Source of the DNA: Acidobacteriaceae bacterium
Lineage (GTDB): Bacteria > Acidobacteriota > Terriglobia > Terriglobales > Acidobacteriaceae
Length of the DNA stretch: 64,000 bases
Direction: 5' to 3'
Assembly: GCA_003165075.1 (NCBI GenBank)
Contig: PLSM01000119.1
Location: 41,027 to 105,026 of the forward strand
The position numbers were made by a program, and so were the translations under genes. Below the pieces are notes generated by a model. That model saw only the letters and a list, made by a program, of their open reading frames with translations. It made no database searches and had not been told where the DNA came from. Numbering within the stretch: position 1 is the first letter of the stretch; each line of letters begins with the position of its first letter. Shown piece by piece: positions 33,124 through 41,457 of this stretch.

Positions 33124-34191
33124 TTAAGCGACAGGCGCCCCGTGTATCATCGCGTCCACTTTTTTCCGGATCGCATCCTGCGCGTCGGGCACGAACAACA
33201 CATCACACTCTGAACCCACAATGTGCGGGTGACCGCAGGCCTTCATCTTTGCAACCAACTCCCCGGTGCGGCGGACGACCTCTTCAACCGGCATGGCGCC
33301 ATCGGAGTAGAAGGACTTGGAGGGAAGGTTGCCGTAGAGAACCACGTCTTTGGGAACAAGTCGGGTGTCTTCCCAGAGCTTGCGTGAACTGCCCAGGCTG
33401 AGAATGACAGGATGAAGCCGGTTTGCGAATGCCTCCACCATCGGATCGATCAGTTCGCCGCAATCGTGGAAGATGAGATCGCAGCCAGCCTCCTCCAGCG
33501 CGGCCTTCACGCGCAGATTGGGCTCCATCACTAAACGTTCAAAGAGATTCGAACCAGCCTTCATTTGGCGGGGTGAGATGAAGGCAATCGACGCTGTCGG
33601 CTCGCAGATCATGATGGCCCGGGCGCCGTGCCGGATCTGGCTGCGCACGGAACGCAGTACTGCAGCCTCCGAGACGCGCAGGCATTGCCACAGCAGCCGG
33701 ACTTCGTCCGATTGGCGTGCATCAACCCCCGATCCTGCCATCGCCGCGGCAGTGATGGGGTCTGCCAGCAGCCGAGTGGTCAACGAGAACGGTCCTATGG
33801 CCATTCCCACCGGAATCAGATCCTGTTGCGTGCGAATGTAGGTGAGCGCTTCGTCACGGGCAGAACTGCCTGGGCACAGCGGCACGGTCTGCTCCCCGCA
33901 CATTGTTGCGAGCGCAGTTTCCTCCAGCGGCGCAGTCACGTGATAGCTCTCCGCCTCGGTCGCCGAGATTCCGGCCAGCGCCAGCAGATCGATCTTTTCC
34001 AAACGCAGGTCCATAAGTGGAACTGCAAGCGGCGTGCCCCAACGCCGTGCCGCCCGTTCGATCACTCGACCCAGCGCCGCGCCATTGTTGCGAACCTTTT
34101 CGGGTTCAGTCTCTTCGTGCATCACCAGATCGGTGCCGATAGGCATGCGCAAGCCGCGACCGGCGAGCTCAAGATAAAATTTGCGATCCAC
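33124..34191 (-). CDS. UroD-superfamily protein with a corrinoid-methyltransferase zinc motif
   Basis: A 355-aa TIM-barrel protein of the uroporphyrinogen decarboxylase/MtaA-CmuA superfamily. It starts at a GTG (MDRKFYLELAGRGLRMPIGT) preceded by GAGGGAG; the longer frame to 34242 has no family match. The HemE signature RQAGR is missing. Instead H242-x-C244 (LIFHDCGELIDPM) and C329 (IVGSECDVLF) reproduce the HxC...C zinc site of MtaA/CmuA-type methyltransferases, which activate a thiol acceptor. A methyl-transfer role is therefore more likely than haem synthesis. It lies 243 bp upstream of the transketolase operon on the same strand. No corrinoid protein or activator gene is in the window. Confidence 0.82.
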   Translation of the reverse strand: MDRKFYLELAGRGLRMPIGTDLVMHEETEPEKVRNNGAALGRVIERAARRWGTPLAVPLMDLRLEKIDLLALAGISATEAESYHVTAPLEETALATMCGEQTVPLCPGSSARDEALTYIRTQQDLIPVGMAIGPFSLTTRLLADPITAAAMAGSGVDARQSDEVRLLWQCLRVSEAAVLRSVRSQIRHGARAIMICEPTASIAFISPRQMKAGSNLFERLVMEPNLRVKAALEEAGCDLIFHDCGELIDPMVEAFANRLHPVILSLGSSRKLWEDTRLVPKDVVLYGNLPSKSFYSDGAMPVEEVVRRTGELVAKMKACGHPHIVGSECDVLFVPDAQDAIRKKVDAMIHGAPVA

Positions 34192-34577
34192 TGCTAACTC
34201 CCTCTGCGCGACAGATGCAAAACCAAGATGCAACGGGCGCAATTAGGGCGGAAATGCAAGGCGGGGTGCAAGGATTCATGCCTCTAAGACAATTCAACCT
34301 GAGCTTCTCTTCACACTGCGCGCGCAAGCAACCAATCAAATTCCGCTGCGCGGTTCTTGATATTTTCGCCGCAATCCATCTTACCGCGCTCGCGACACTC
34401 TGCTACGAGCGAGCGAAAGTCTGCTTGCCGCTATGTGCGGAGTGCGCAATCTTTGTGGTTCGTGATCCGCGACTGGAAGGCGTTGGCAACCGTGATATGC
34501 TTGACCCGCATGGCGGGCGACGACGTTGATCGGAGTCGTGGTAACCTGCGGGGCCGCTCATGTTGAGGAGTGAGTGT
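34192..34577. other. Divergent intergenic region with clustered TGCAA repeats
   Basis: 386 bp between the UroD-like gene and the 24-codon ORF. Within 34216-34271 the pentamer TGCAA occurs four times (34216, 34229, 34255, 34267) plus one CGCAA (34238), all in the same orientation and 25-80 bp before the UroD-like start. This may be a binding array for a regulator. The remaining part (34290-34560) shows no gene, tRNA or known motif. Confidence 0.5.
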
Positions 34578-34652
34578 ATGTTCTTTTCGGTTCCCAGGCT
34601 TCGTGCATTGAGCGCAAATCTTGCCGCCGGTTTTGACTGCGTCGCGCTATGA
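34578..34652 (+). pseudogene. 24-codon ORF resembling the N-terminus of homoserine kinase, coupled to yhaM-like gene
   Basis: ATG at 34578 with TTGAGGAG about 8 nt upstream encodes MFFSVPRLRALSANLAAGFD and then CVAL before TGA. The pattern R-A-x-SANLxxGFDCVAL matches the conserved start of GHMP homoserine kinases (PATSANLGPGFDxxGLAL). Nothing downstream in any frame continues that family. The stop overlaps the ATG of the next gene (CTATGA), so ribosomes finishing this ORF can restart on the HD-domain gene, which lacks its own Shine-Dalgarno. It may be the relic of a deleted thrB whose translation signals now serve the next gene, or simply a short leader ORF. Similarity rests on about 15 residues. 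Confidence 0.5.
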
Positions 34653-35644
34653 AAGACATTTATATCGCCGATCTCGCGGGTTTCGATGAAGGCACGGTCT
34701 TTGACAGCTACTTTCTGGTTCTTTTGAAGCAGCACCGAACCACGAAGTCCAACAAGCCCTACCTGAATCTGATTCTGGGCGACAAAACCGGTCAGCTTGA
34801 AGGCCGCGTCTGGGATCCCGGCGATCCGCGCATCGGCAAGGACGTTGACCAGGGCGACATTGTGAAGGCGCGCGGCAGTGTGGCGCGTTTCGACGATCGC
34901 CTGCAGATGAAGGTCGATCAATTGCGCAAGGCTGCGGCCGGCGAAGCGGACAGGACCGACCTGCTGCCCTCGACCGAGTATGACGTGAACGATCTGTGGC
35001 GTCAGCTTCAGGCGTGTGTGGAGAGTTTTACTGATCCCGATCTGAAACGCCTGTTGACTGTCTTGCTCGGCGATCCGGCCCTGGCGCAGGCTTACCGTGA
35101 GGCTCCCGCTGCCCGGCAACTGCACCACGCGTGGCTCGGCGGCCTGCTGGAGCATGTGGTTAGCCTGATCACGCTGGCCGATCGCGTTGCCCCTCATTAT
35201 CCGATCCTGCATCGCGACTTGCTGCTTACAGGCGTAATTCTCCACGACATCGGCAAGGTGCAGGAACTGGCGTGGGACGTAGGCTTCGAGTACACCGTCG
35301 AAGGCACTCTGCTGGGCCACATTCAGATGGGAACGGCGCTCGTGGAGAAAACCATCGACAGTCTGCCTGATTTCCCGCCGCGCCTCAAGACGCTGGTGCT
35401 GCACATGATTCTGTCGCACCACGGGAAACTCGAGTTCGGCTCCCCGAAGCTGCCTATGATTCCTGAGGCCCTGGTGCTCAACTTTCTCGACGACCTCGAC
35501 GCCAAGATGCAGGCAATGGCCAGCGAGTTCCAGAAGTCGGCTCGTGAGGGAAGAGCCGCTGACGAGTTGACCGGCAAGGTGTGGGCGCTGGATCAACGCC
35601 AATTGCTGAATACGCGCGGGTGGCTGGGGGAAGATGAGGAGTAG
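34649..35644 (+). CDS. yhaM: YhaM-type 3'-5' exoribonuclease / HD-domain protein
   Basis: A 331-aa protein with an N-terminal OB-fold (about 5-95; NKPYLNLILGDKTGQLEGRV) that binds nucleic acid. The metal-dependent HD phosphohydrolase domain (about 150-290) has HHAWLGGLLEHVVSL, LLTGVILHDIGKVQEL and LVLHMILSHHGKLEFGS. This order matches YhaM/Cbf1, a 3'-5' exonuclease of firmicutes involved in RNA turnover. Length is normal (about 314 aa). The ATG overlaps the stop of a 24-codon ORF, and no independent ribosome binding site is present, so translation probably depends on coupling. Confidence 0.88.
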   Translation: MKDIYIADLAGFDEGTVFDSYFLVLLKQHRTTKSNKPYLNLILGDKTGQLEGRVWDPGDPRIGKDVDQGDIVKARGSVARFDDRLQMKVDQLRKAAAGEADRTDLLPSTEYDVNDLWRQLQACVESFTDPDLKRLLTVLLGDPALAQAYREAPAARQLHHAWLGGLLEHVVSLITLADRVAPHYPILHRDLLLTGVILHDIGKVQELAWDVGFEYTVEGTLLGHIQMGTALVEKTIDSLPDFPPRLKTLVLHMILSHHGKLEFGSPKLPMIPEALVLNFLDDLDAKMQAMASEFQKSAREGRAADELTGKVWALDQRQLLNTRGWLGEDEE

Positions 35645-35726
35645 GGAACAGGCGAGGATCGTCTTTCCTCAAATGTGTCGGCTCCGGTATGTCCAGCATT
35701 CTTTCGGGGATTTCCAGCGAAGCGAA

Positions 35727-36116
35727 TCAACCCACAAACCAGTCCCACTGCTCTTTGGTCAGCGGCACTACTGAAAGCCGTCCAATGAGGAGCAGTGGCG
35801 ATTTTGCAAACAGTTTCTCGGCTTTGATCGAGGCCAGCGTCTTCGGCTTTTTCAGGCGCTTGCCCGCTTTCACCCGAACAATGGGCACCTTGGGGTCGCC
35901 GGCATCCACGCTGACTACCGTCCCTGTGCCCACGGCGGTGCGCTCATCGCCGGTATGGTAAAAAATCCACTTTGTCCCCGCCTTCATTTCGCGCAGATGC
36001 TTAACGGCTGTGGGGTTGGTCACGCCATCCCAGAGTGTCTCCTGGTCGCGCTCGAAGTCGTCGAAGGAATAAACGCCGGGCTCGGATTTGAAGAGGAAGT
36101 AGTTCATGTCGTTCAT
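35727..36116 (-). CDS. EVE domain-containing protein
   Basis: A 129-aa single-domain protein of the EVE/PUA-like class, which bind modified bases in RNA or DNA. The family opening MNYFLFKSEPGVYSFDDFER is followed by LWDGVTNPTAVKHLREMKAG, WIFYHTGDERTAVGTGTV and PLTKEQWDWFVG. The first ATG and one three codons later are both possible; neither has a Shine-Dalgarno. It converges with the yhaM-like gene. Bacterial EVE proteins are sometimes linked to restriction of modified DNA, but no such genes are near. Confidence 0.92.
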   Translation of the reverse strand: MNDMNYFLFKSEPGVYSFDDFERDQETLWDGVTNPTAVKHLREMKAGTKWIFYHTGDERTAVGTGTVVSVDAGDPKVPIVRVKAGKRLKKPKTLASIKAEKLFAKSPLLLIGRLSVVPLTKEQWDWFVG

Positions 36117-36174
36117 GGTAGGCGAGAGAGGAGGGAATAGGGAAGGAATAGGATGACCGATCCTAACGGGTCAG

Positions 36175-36708
36175 TTAGCCGACGCCGTTGATACTCAGAT
36201 TTGAGAATTTCTGCGTGGATGGATCGTACCATGCTTGCCAAAAGCAGGTTCCTCCGTCGGCAGCCAGTTCAAGGTGCTTACGCCATTTATTAGAATCGCC
36301 CGCGTCGATGCTGCATAGCGCGTTGACGAATATCCGGGGGTTCCCATCCTGCACAATCGCCAGGTATTGCCTGACATATTGGTTGGGATCCTCGATATGT
36401 CTGCTCGGCTTCTCTCCGTTTGGTATGAGAGCGGGGATTTGGGACAAATTTGCCTCAAGGCCCTCTATATCGCCCACGGTAGGCTCCCAGCTTTGCACCT
36501 TGGTTTTGGAATCGCCCCCAAAGAGCTTGGCGTAGGCTGTCGCCTCGGTCTCGGGAAGTAGCGCGAAATCCGGCCGCGGCATGTGTTTGAGATGATCGTT
36601 CCGGGTCGGAGCCGGGAGGGGCGCAACGCGGAGATGTCGCAGTTCCAGCCCCACAGCAAGCAGACAAATGAGCACGAGGCAAGCGATTCTGAATTTCCCA
36701 ATCCGCAC
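36175..36708 (-). CDS. Membrane-anchored or secreted protein, unknown
   Basis: A 177-aa protein with an N-terminal hydrophobic segment (FRIACLVLICLLAVGLEL) and a soluble remainder containing two cysteines (ALCSIDAGD and GGTCFWQAWYD). The C-terminal region FWQAWYDPSTQKFSNLSING looks like part of a compact beta domain, but no family was recognised. The start is a GTG with AGGTGA upstream. It stands divergent from aroC and 58 bp upstream of the EVE gene on the same strand. Confidence 0.65.
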   Translation of the reverse strand: MRIGKFRIACLVLICLLAVGLELRHLRVAPLPAPTRNDHLKHMPRPDFALLPETEATAYAKLFGGDSKTKVQSWEPTVGDIEGLEANLSQIPALIPNGEKPSRHIEDPNQYVRQYLAIVQDGNPRIFVNALCSIDAGDSNKWRKHLELAADGGTCFWQAWYDPSTQKFSNLSINGVG

Positions 36709-36803
36709 GAAGATTCACCTGATCGAGGGCAACACTGCATTATCTCGCAATTGGGGTTCCCCGGATCTGTGTTGAGTTCTCCCTATTCTCTGCGCTTCCC
36801 CGG

Positions 36804-36809
36804 TACAAT
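36804..36809 (+). promoter_or_regulatory. -10-like box placed for a leaderless aroC mRNA
   Basis: TACAAT ends 9 nt before the aroC ATG and no Shine-Dalgarno intervenes. No good -35 box at standard spacing. Confidence 0.4.
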
Positions 36810-36818
36810 CAAATAGTT

Positions 36819-37997
36819 ATGATTCGTTTCTCAACCGCCGGGGAGTCGCACGGGGAGGCGCTGATTGCGCTGATCTCCGGGATGCCGGCCGGCGTGCCTG
36901 TCGATCTCGACTTCGTAAACCACGAACTGTGGCGCCGCCAGCAGGGCTACGGCCGTGGCGGCCGCATGAAGATTGAGACCGATAAGGCTCATGTGCTCTC
37001 AGGCGTGCGCCATGGCAAGACTATCGGCTCGCCCATCGCCATTGAGATTGTGAACCGCGACTGGAAGAACTGGGAAGAGAAGCTGCCAGTCGAGGCCGGC
37101 GACCCCGGCAAGCATCAGCCTGTAGCCTCGCCGCGGCCCGGGCACGCCGACCTTGCCGGCGCCCTCAAGTTCAATTTTCCCGATGCCCGGTACGTCCTCG
37201 AGCGCGCTTCGGCCCGCGAGTCCACGGCCCGCGTGGCCGGTGGGGCCTTTGCCAAGCTGCTGCTGCGGCACCTGGGCATCGAGGTGGCCAGCCATGTCAT
37301 CCGCGTGGGCAGGGTGGAACTCGACCGCACCGCTGCGTGGGAGGAAATCGTCTCCGTCGTTGCTCGCGACGAAATCGTGCTTAGTTGCGTGGATGCAGCC
37401 ACCGAAGCCCGCATGAAGGAGGAGGTCGAGCAGGCCTCCCGCACCGGCGATACGGTGGGCGGAGTGTTTGAGGTAGTGGTTCACGGCGCGCCCGCCGGCT
37501 TGGGTACCTATGCCAACTGGGACGAGCGGCTTGACGGTTTGCTGGCTTGGTCGGTGATGAGCCTGCAGGCGGTGAAAGCGGTTGAGATTGGCCGCGGCAT
37601 CACAGCCGCCGAGTCTTTCGGCTCCAAGGTTCACGACGCGATTCACTACGCCACCGAACCCACCGGCAGACCAACCCGCTTTACCCGCGAACAAAACAAT
37701 GCAGGCGGCATCGAGGGCGGCGTCTCCAACGGCGAAGACATTGTTGTACGCGGCTACTTGAAGCCCATCTCCACGTTGCGCCGGCCGCTTGAGTCGGTCC
37801 GCTTCGACACTCGTGCGGCTACCAGCGCAAGTTACGAGAGGTCAGACATTTGCGTCGTACCCGCTGCGGGCGTGGCTGCCGAGGCCATGGTTGCCCTCAC
37901 CGTAGCCGGTCTGGCGCAGCAGAAGTTTGGCGGCGACTCAGCCCTGGAAATGAAACGAAATTTTGATGGCTACATCGAACAGATACGGAGCTATTAG
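36819..37997 (+). CDS. aroC: Chorismate synthase
   Basis: FMN-dependent last enzyme of the shikimate pathway, converting EPSP to chorismate. The 392-aa protein begins MIRFSTAGESHGEALIALIS. It carries the conserved RPGHADLAGALKFNF, RASARESTARVAGGAFAKLL and RFTREQNNAGGIEGGVSNGE stretches. Length is normal. It heads a plus-strand run aroC-def-fmt-rsmB with 8-bp, 4-bp and overlapping junctions, so these are one operon. Other shikimate genes occur at 46-47 kb (aroB) and at the right edge (aroE). Secure. Confidence 0.97.
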   Translation: MIRFSTAGESHGEALIALISGMPAGVPVDLDFVNHELWRRQQGYGRGGRMKIETDKAHVLSGVRHGKTIGSPIAIEIVNRDWKNWEEKLPVEAGDPGKHQPVASPRPGHADLAGALKFNFPDARYVLERASARESTARVAGGAFAKLLLRHLGIEVASHVIRVGRVELDRTAAWEEIVSVVARDEIVLSCVDAATEARMKEEVEQASRTGDTVGGVFEVVVHGAPAGLGTYANWDERLDGLLAWSVMSLQAVKAVEIGRGITAAESFGSKVHDAIHYATEPTGRPTRFTREQNNAGGIEGGVSNGEDIVVRGYLKPISTLRRPLESVRFDTRAATSASYERSDICVVPAAGVAAEAMVALTVAGLAQQKFGGDSALEMKRNFDGYIEQIRSY

Positions 37998-38005
37998 AGA
38001 CAGAA

Positions 38006-38515
38006 ATGATTCGTAAGATCGTGAAGTTTCCTGATCCAATGTTGCAACAACCCGGCGAGCCGGTGGCCGAATTCGATGCAGAGTTGCGTCAACTGGTGGC
38101 CGACATGTTCGAGACCATGTACGCTTCCCAGGGCATCGGTCTCGCTGCGCAGCAGGTCGGCGTGTGCAAAAGGGTTACGGTCATTGACCTGAGCCAGGCC
38201 AAGGACCCCGCGCAAAAACTGGTAATCATCAATCCTGAAATCATCTTTCGCGAGGGAAAGCAATACGAGGAGGAAGGCTGCCTCAGCTTTCCCGAGATTC
38301 GCGAGAAAGTGGTGCGCGCAGCCAAGGTGCGTATTCGTGCCCAGGACGAGAATGGCAAGTGGTTCGAGATGGACGGCGAAGATCTGCTGGCGCGCGCCTT
38401 CCAGCACGAAATAGATCATCTCGACGGGATGCTGTTCATCTTCCGCATGAGCGCACTGAAGCGCGACCTGAATCTGCGCAAGATCCGCAAGATGCAGCGC
38501 GACGGCGTGTGGTAG
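38006..38515 (+). CDS. def: Peptide deformylase
   Basis: Removes the formyl group from nascent proteins using Fe2+ or Ni2+. The 169-aa protein has all three motifs: GIGLAAQQVGV, EEGCLSFPEI with the metal Cys, and QHEIDHLDGMLF with the HExxH-type ligands. It ends with a basic helix (RKIRKMQRDGVW). It starts 8 bp after aroC and ends 4 bp before fmt; def-fmt pairing is the standard arrangement. Secure. Confidence 0.97.
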   Translation: MIRKIVKFPDPMLQQPGEPVAEFDAELRQLVADMFETMYASQGIGLAAQQVGVCKRVTVIDLSQAKDPAQKLVIINPEIIFREGKQYEEEGCLSFPEIREKVVRAAKVRIRAQDENGKWFEMDGEDLLARAFQHEIDHLDGMLFIFRMSALKRDLNLRKIRKMQRDGVW

Positions 38516-38519
38516 AAAA

Positions 38520-39470
38520 GTGAAGCTTATATTTTGCGGCACTCCCCGCTTTGCCGTGCCCACGCTGGAGGCACTGCTCGCGGCGGGCCACGAAATCGCT
38601 CTCGTGGTCACACAGCCCGACCGACCCGTCGGCCGCAAACAGCAGCTTGCAGCGCCACCCGTGAAGCAGACCGCGCTGGCCGCAGGCCTCGCAGTTACAC
38701 AACCTGAAAATATCCGCAACAACCTGGACTTCCGCGCGCAGTTGGAGTCGATTGCTCCCGACGCGATTGTCGTGGTTGCCTATGGGCGCATCATTCCGCC
38801 GTGGATGCTGACTTTACCGCACCTGGGGTGCATCAATTTGCACGGCTCTTTGCTGCCCAGGTATCGCGGCGCCGCGCCTATCCAATGGGCCGTGGCCATG
38901 GGCGAAATGGTTACCGGAAATACGACCATGCTGCTGGAAGAAGGCCTCGATACAGGCCCGATTTTATTGCAGCAGCAAGTGAAGGTCAGTCCGGACCAGA
39001 CCGCGGCGGACCTCTTTGATGTGCTGGCCCAGGCCGGCGCGCCGCTTGTGGTCGAGACGATGGTTGGCCTGGCCGACGGGACCGTCCAGCCCAAGCCGCA
39101 GGACAACTCTCTGGCCACGCTCGCTCCGCTGCTCAGCCGCGAAGATGGGCGCATGGATTTTGCGGTGTGCACAGCGGTGGAGTTGAAAAATCACTGGCGC
39201 GGCTTTCAACCCTGGCCCGGTGCGTTCACCATGCTCGACGGCAAAAAGCTGATCGTTCATCGCATGGATGTTTCTGAGCCATTGAGCACCCCCGTAGCGG
39301 GCTCTGCTGAACCCGGTGAAATTCATATCGAGAACCATCGCCTGCTGGTACGCTGTGCCGTGAACACCTGGCTGGAACTGACTGAGTTGCAACTCGAAGG
39401 CAAGAAGCGGCTCATGGCCATCGAATTCCTGCGCGGAGCGGCGTTGGTCACCGGCGCGCGGTTGGGTTGA
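38520..39470 (+). CDS. fmt: Methionyl-tRNA formyltransferase
   Basis: Transfers a formyl group from 10-formyl-THF to initiator Met-tRNA. The 316-aa protein begins at a GTG (MKLIFCGTPRFAVPTLEALL). The formyl-transferase core has INLHGSLLPRYRGAAPIQWA and the catalytic Asn-His-Asp neighbourhood LLEEGLDTGPILLQ. The C-terminal OB-like domain runs from about residue 205. Overlaps rsmB by one base (TGATG). Secure. Confidence 0.97.
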   Translation: MKLIFCGTPRFAVPTLEALLAAGHEIALVVTQPDRPVGRKQQLAAPPVKQTALAAGLAVTQPENIRNNLDFRAQLESIAPDAIVVVAYGRIIPPWMLTLPHLGCINLHGSLLPRYRGAAPIQWAVAMGEMVTGNTTMLLEEGLDTGPILLQQQVKVSPDQTAADLFDVLAQAGAPLVVETMVGLADGTVQPKPQDNSLATLAPLLSREDGRMDFAVCTAVELKNHWRGFQPWPGAFTMLDGKKLIVHRMDVSEPLSTPVAGSAEPGEIHIENHRLLVRCAVNTWLELTELQLEGKKRLMAIEFLRGAALVTGARLG

Positions 39471-40849
39471 TGCAGATGACAACTGTCGCGCCGGCCCGTA
39501 AAGCTGCCTTCCAAGTCCTCGTCGCCGTCGAACGCGGCCTGTCGCATTCCGACGATTTACTGCGCGGCAAAGCTGTCAACGCACTTGGTGCGACGGACCG
39601 TAATCTGGCCACGGCGTTAGTGCTGGGCGCGCTGCGTTGGCAAATCCAACTCGACAGCCAGCTACAAGCACTGCTTTCCCGGCCTCGCGCCAAGCCCGAC
39701 CTCGAGGTGCGCATCGCTCTGCGCCTGGGCGCCTTTCAACTGCTGCATCTTGACCGTATCCCCGCCCGCGCCGCCATCGATGAAAGTGTGGAGTTGACGA
39801 AGCAGGCAGGCCATCATTTTGCGTCGGGCATGGTCAACGCGGTTCTTCGCAAGCTCGCGAGCGGCGAGGCTTCGCACTTTCGCTTCTCTGAGGAGACACC
39901 GGAAGCATTGTCGCTGGCGCAGGCGCATCCGGCGTGGATGGTCGAGCGCTGGGCCAGTTTTTATGGCCTGGATGCAGCGCGCGCCATCTGCCTCCACGGA
40001 CAAAGCCAACCAGCGCTCACGATTCGACTTGAAAGTCTCGCTCTCGAAGAAGAACTCTCCGCGACTGGAGTTCGCCTTGAACCCGGCGAAATGCTGTCGG
40101 CCGCGCGCACGGTCGTCTCTGGCGATCCTGGAGCTACAGTTGCTTTCAACGAAGGCCGCGTGCGGCTCCAAGATGAGGGCTCGCAGTTGGTTGCCGAGAT
40201 TGCGAGCTTGAGCGGAGGCAAACTCGACCAAAAAGACAAGAGCATCCTCGATGCCTGCGCTGCACCCGGGGGCAAGACTTTGATACTTGCTGAGCGCATG
40301 CCGCATGCCCGGATTGTCGCCTGTGAGTTCAGCCCGCAGCGGCTCGCCCAGCTTCGCAAGCGCCTCGCTCCGCTTGGTGATCGCGTTGAATGCCGCCTCG
40401 CGGACGCAACCTCGCTGGCCGGCGACTCGATCTACGATCTTGTGCTGGCCGACGTGCCGTGTAGCGGCACCGGTACGCTGAGCCGCAACCCGGAGATTCG
40501 TCACCGCCTGCGACTCGGAGATTTGCCGCGCCAGGCGGGGCGCCAGCGGGCAATTCTTGCCTCAGCCGTGCGCGCTGTCTGCCCTGGCGGGCGTGTGATC
40601 TACTCCACCTGCTCGCTGGAGCCCGAAGAGAACGACGAGGTTGTCGCCGCTGCGCTCGCGCAATTCCCGCGCGCACATACGGTCCCCCTCAATTTCCGAA
40701 TAGAAGAAATGCTCAGCGATGGCGTTCTCACCGCCTCCGGCGCAGAGCGGCTGCGACCCAGTCTCACGGCTGAGGGTTTCCTGCGGCTGGTTCCCGGCGT
40801 GTTCCACACTGACGGCTTCTTTATCGCGATGATCGAGAAAACAACTTAG
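39470..40849 (+). CDS. rsmB: 16S rRNA (cytosine967-C5)-methyltransferase
   Basis: A 459-aa protein. The N-terminal NusB-like RNA-binding domain (about 1-140; RIALRLGAFQLLHLDRIPAR) precedes the SAM methyltransferase. The latter has motif I DACAAPGGKTLILAERMPH, motif IV DVPCSGTGTLSRNPEI and motif VI VIYSTCSLEPEENDEV. These carry the two cysteines needed for m5C chemistry. The ATG at 39470 overlaps the fmt stop. Last gene of the aroC-def-fmt-rsmB operon; it converges with the UPF0303 gene. Secure. Confidence 0.96.
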   Translation: MQMTTVAPARKAAFQVLVAVERGLSHSDDLLRGKAVNALGATDRNLATALVLGALRWQIQLDSQLQALLSRPRAKPDLEVRIALRLGAFQLLHLDRIPARAAIDESVELTKQAGHHFASGMVNAVLRKLASGEASHFRFSEETPEALSLAQAHPAWMVERWASFYGLDAARAICLHGQSQPALTIRLESLALEEELSATGVRLEPGEMLSAARTVVSGDPGATVAFNEGRVRLQDEGSQLVAEIASLSGGKLDQKDKSILDACAAPGGKTLILAERMPHARIVACEFSPQRLAQLRKRLAPLGDRVECRLADATSLAGDSIYDLVLADVPCSGTGTLSRNPEIRHRLRLGDLPRQAGRQRAILASAVRAVCPGGRVIYSTCSLEPEENDEVVAAALAQFPRAHTVPLNFRIEEMLSDGVLTASGAERLRPSLTAEGFLRLVPGVFHTDGFFIAMIEKTT

Positions 40850-40886
40850 GCAGATAAGATTTTTATTTCCCGGCTCGCTCCCGTAG

Positions 40887-41384
40887 TTACTCTGCCGCCA
40901 GTTTGAGCGCCGCATAGTCACGGCCTAGCACCGCGCACAGCGCTTCCACAACCAGTTCGTGATCTGCGCGCTGCGGCAGGCCGGAGACGGTTACGCTTCC
41001 CACCACTCCGGCGCCGGTAACCGTGAGGGGAAACGACCCGCCGTGCGTGGCATAATCGGCCACCGGCAGGCCCTGGGACTGGAAAAGAGTCTCGTTCTTG
41101 ATCTTCTCCTTCAGGCCGATCGCGTACGAGCTGCAATGGAACCGAGCCACCACGTTGCTCTTGCGCCGCACCCACTCCACATGGTCCGGCGTGGTGCCCT
41201 CAAGAGCTGCGTAAAAGAGCGGCTGTCCGAAACGCCGCACATCGATTACCACACCTAGTCCGCGTTCTTTCGCCAATGTCCTCAGGCGCAACCCCAGGTC
41301 CCACGCCGTTTCAGTGTCCAGATTTTCCAACACAAGCTCATGTTCCTGCAGTGCAATTTGTTCGAGGTCCTCGTTCCATCCCAT
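40887..41384 (-). CDS. UPF0303 / HbpS-like (DUF336) family protein
   Basis: A 165-aa protein of the heme-degrading/GlcG-like superfamily, UPF0303 (yeast YBR137W) branch. It shows [59 protein letters not shown] and [24 protein letters not shown] is about 9 nt before the ATG at 41384; the open frame further upstream is a shadow of the neighbouring MFS gene. Biochemical role is not settled; haem or cobalamin-like ligand binding is known for relatives. It lies 73 bp after the MFS gene, at the end of a minus-strand run. Confidence 0.85.
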   Translation of the reverse strand: MGWNEDLEQIALQEHELVLENLDTETAWDLGLRLRTLAKERGLGVVIDVRRFGQPLFYAALEGTTPDHVEWVRRKSNVVARFHCSSYAIGLKEKIKNETLFQSQGLPVADYATHGGSFPLTVTGAGVVGSVTVSGLPQRADHELVVEALCAVLGRDYAALKLAAE

Positions 41385-41457
41385 CCGGCGGTGTCTCCTT
41401 CTGCCCCTGTCATCATAATGCGGACGGGTCAGACGCCCGGCAGCATCCAGTCGCGCC

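Noticed and set aside
33124-34191. Calling the UroD-family gene hemE
   Set aside because: The HemE N-terminal signature is absent and the HxC...C zinc site is present, pointing to the methyltransferase branch.
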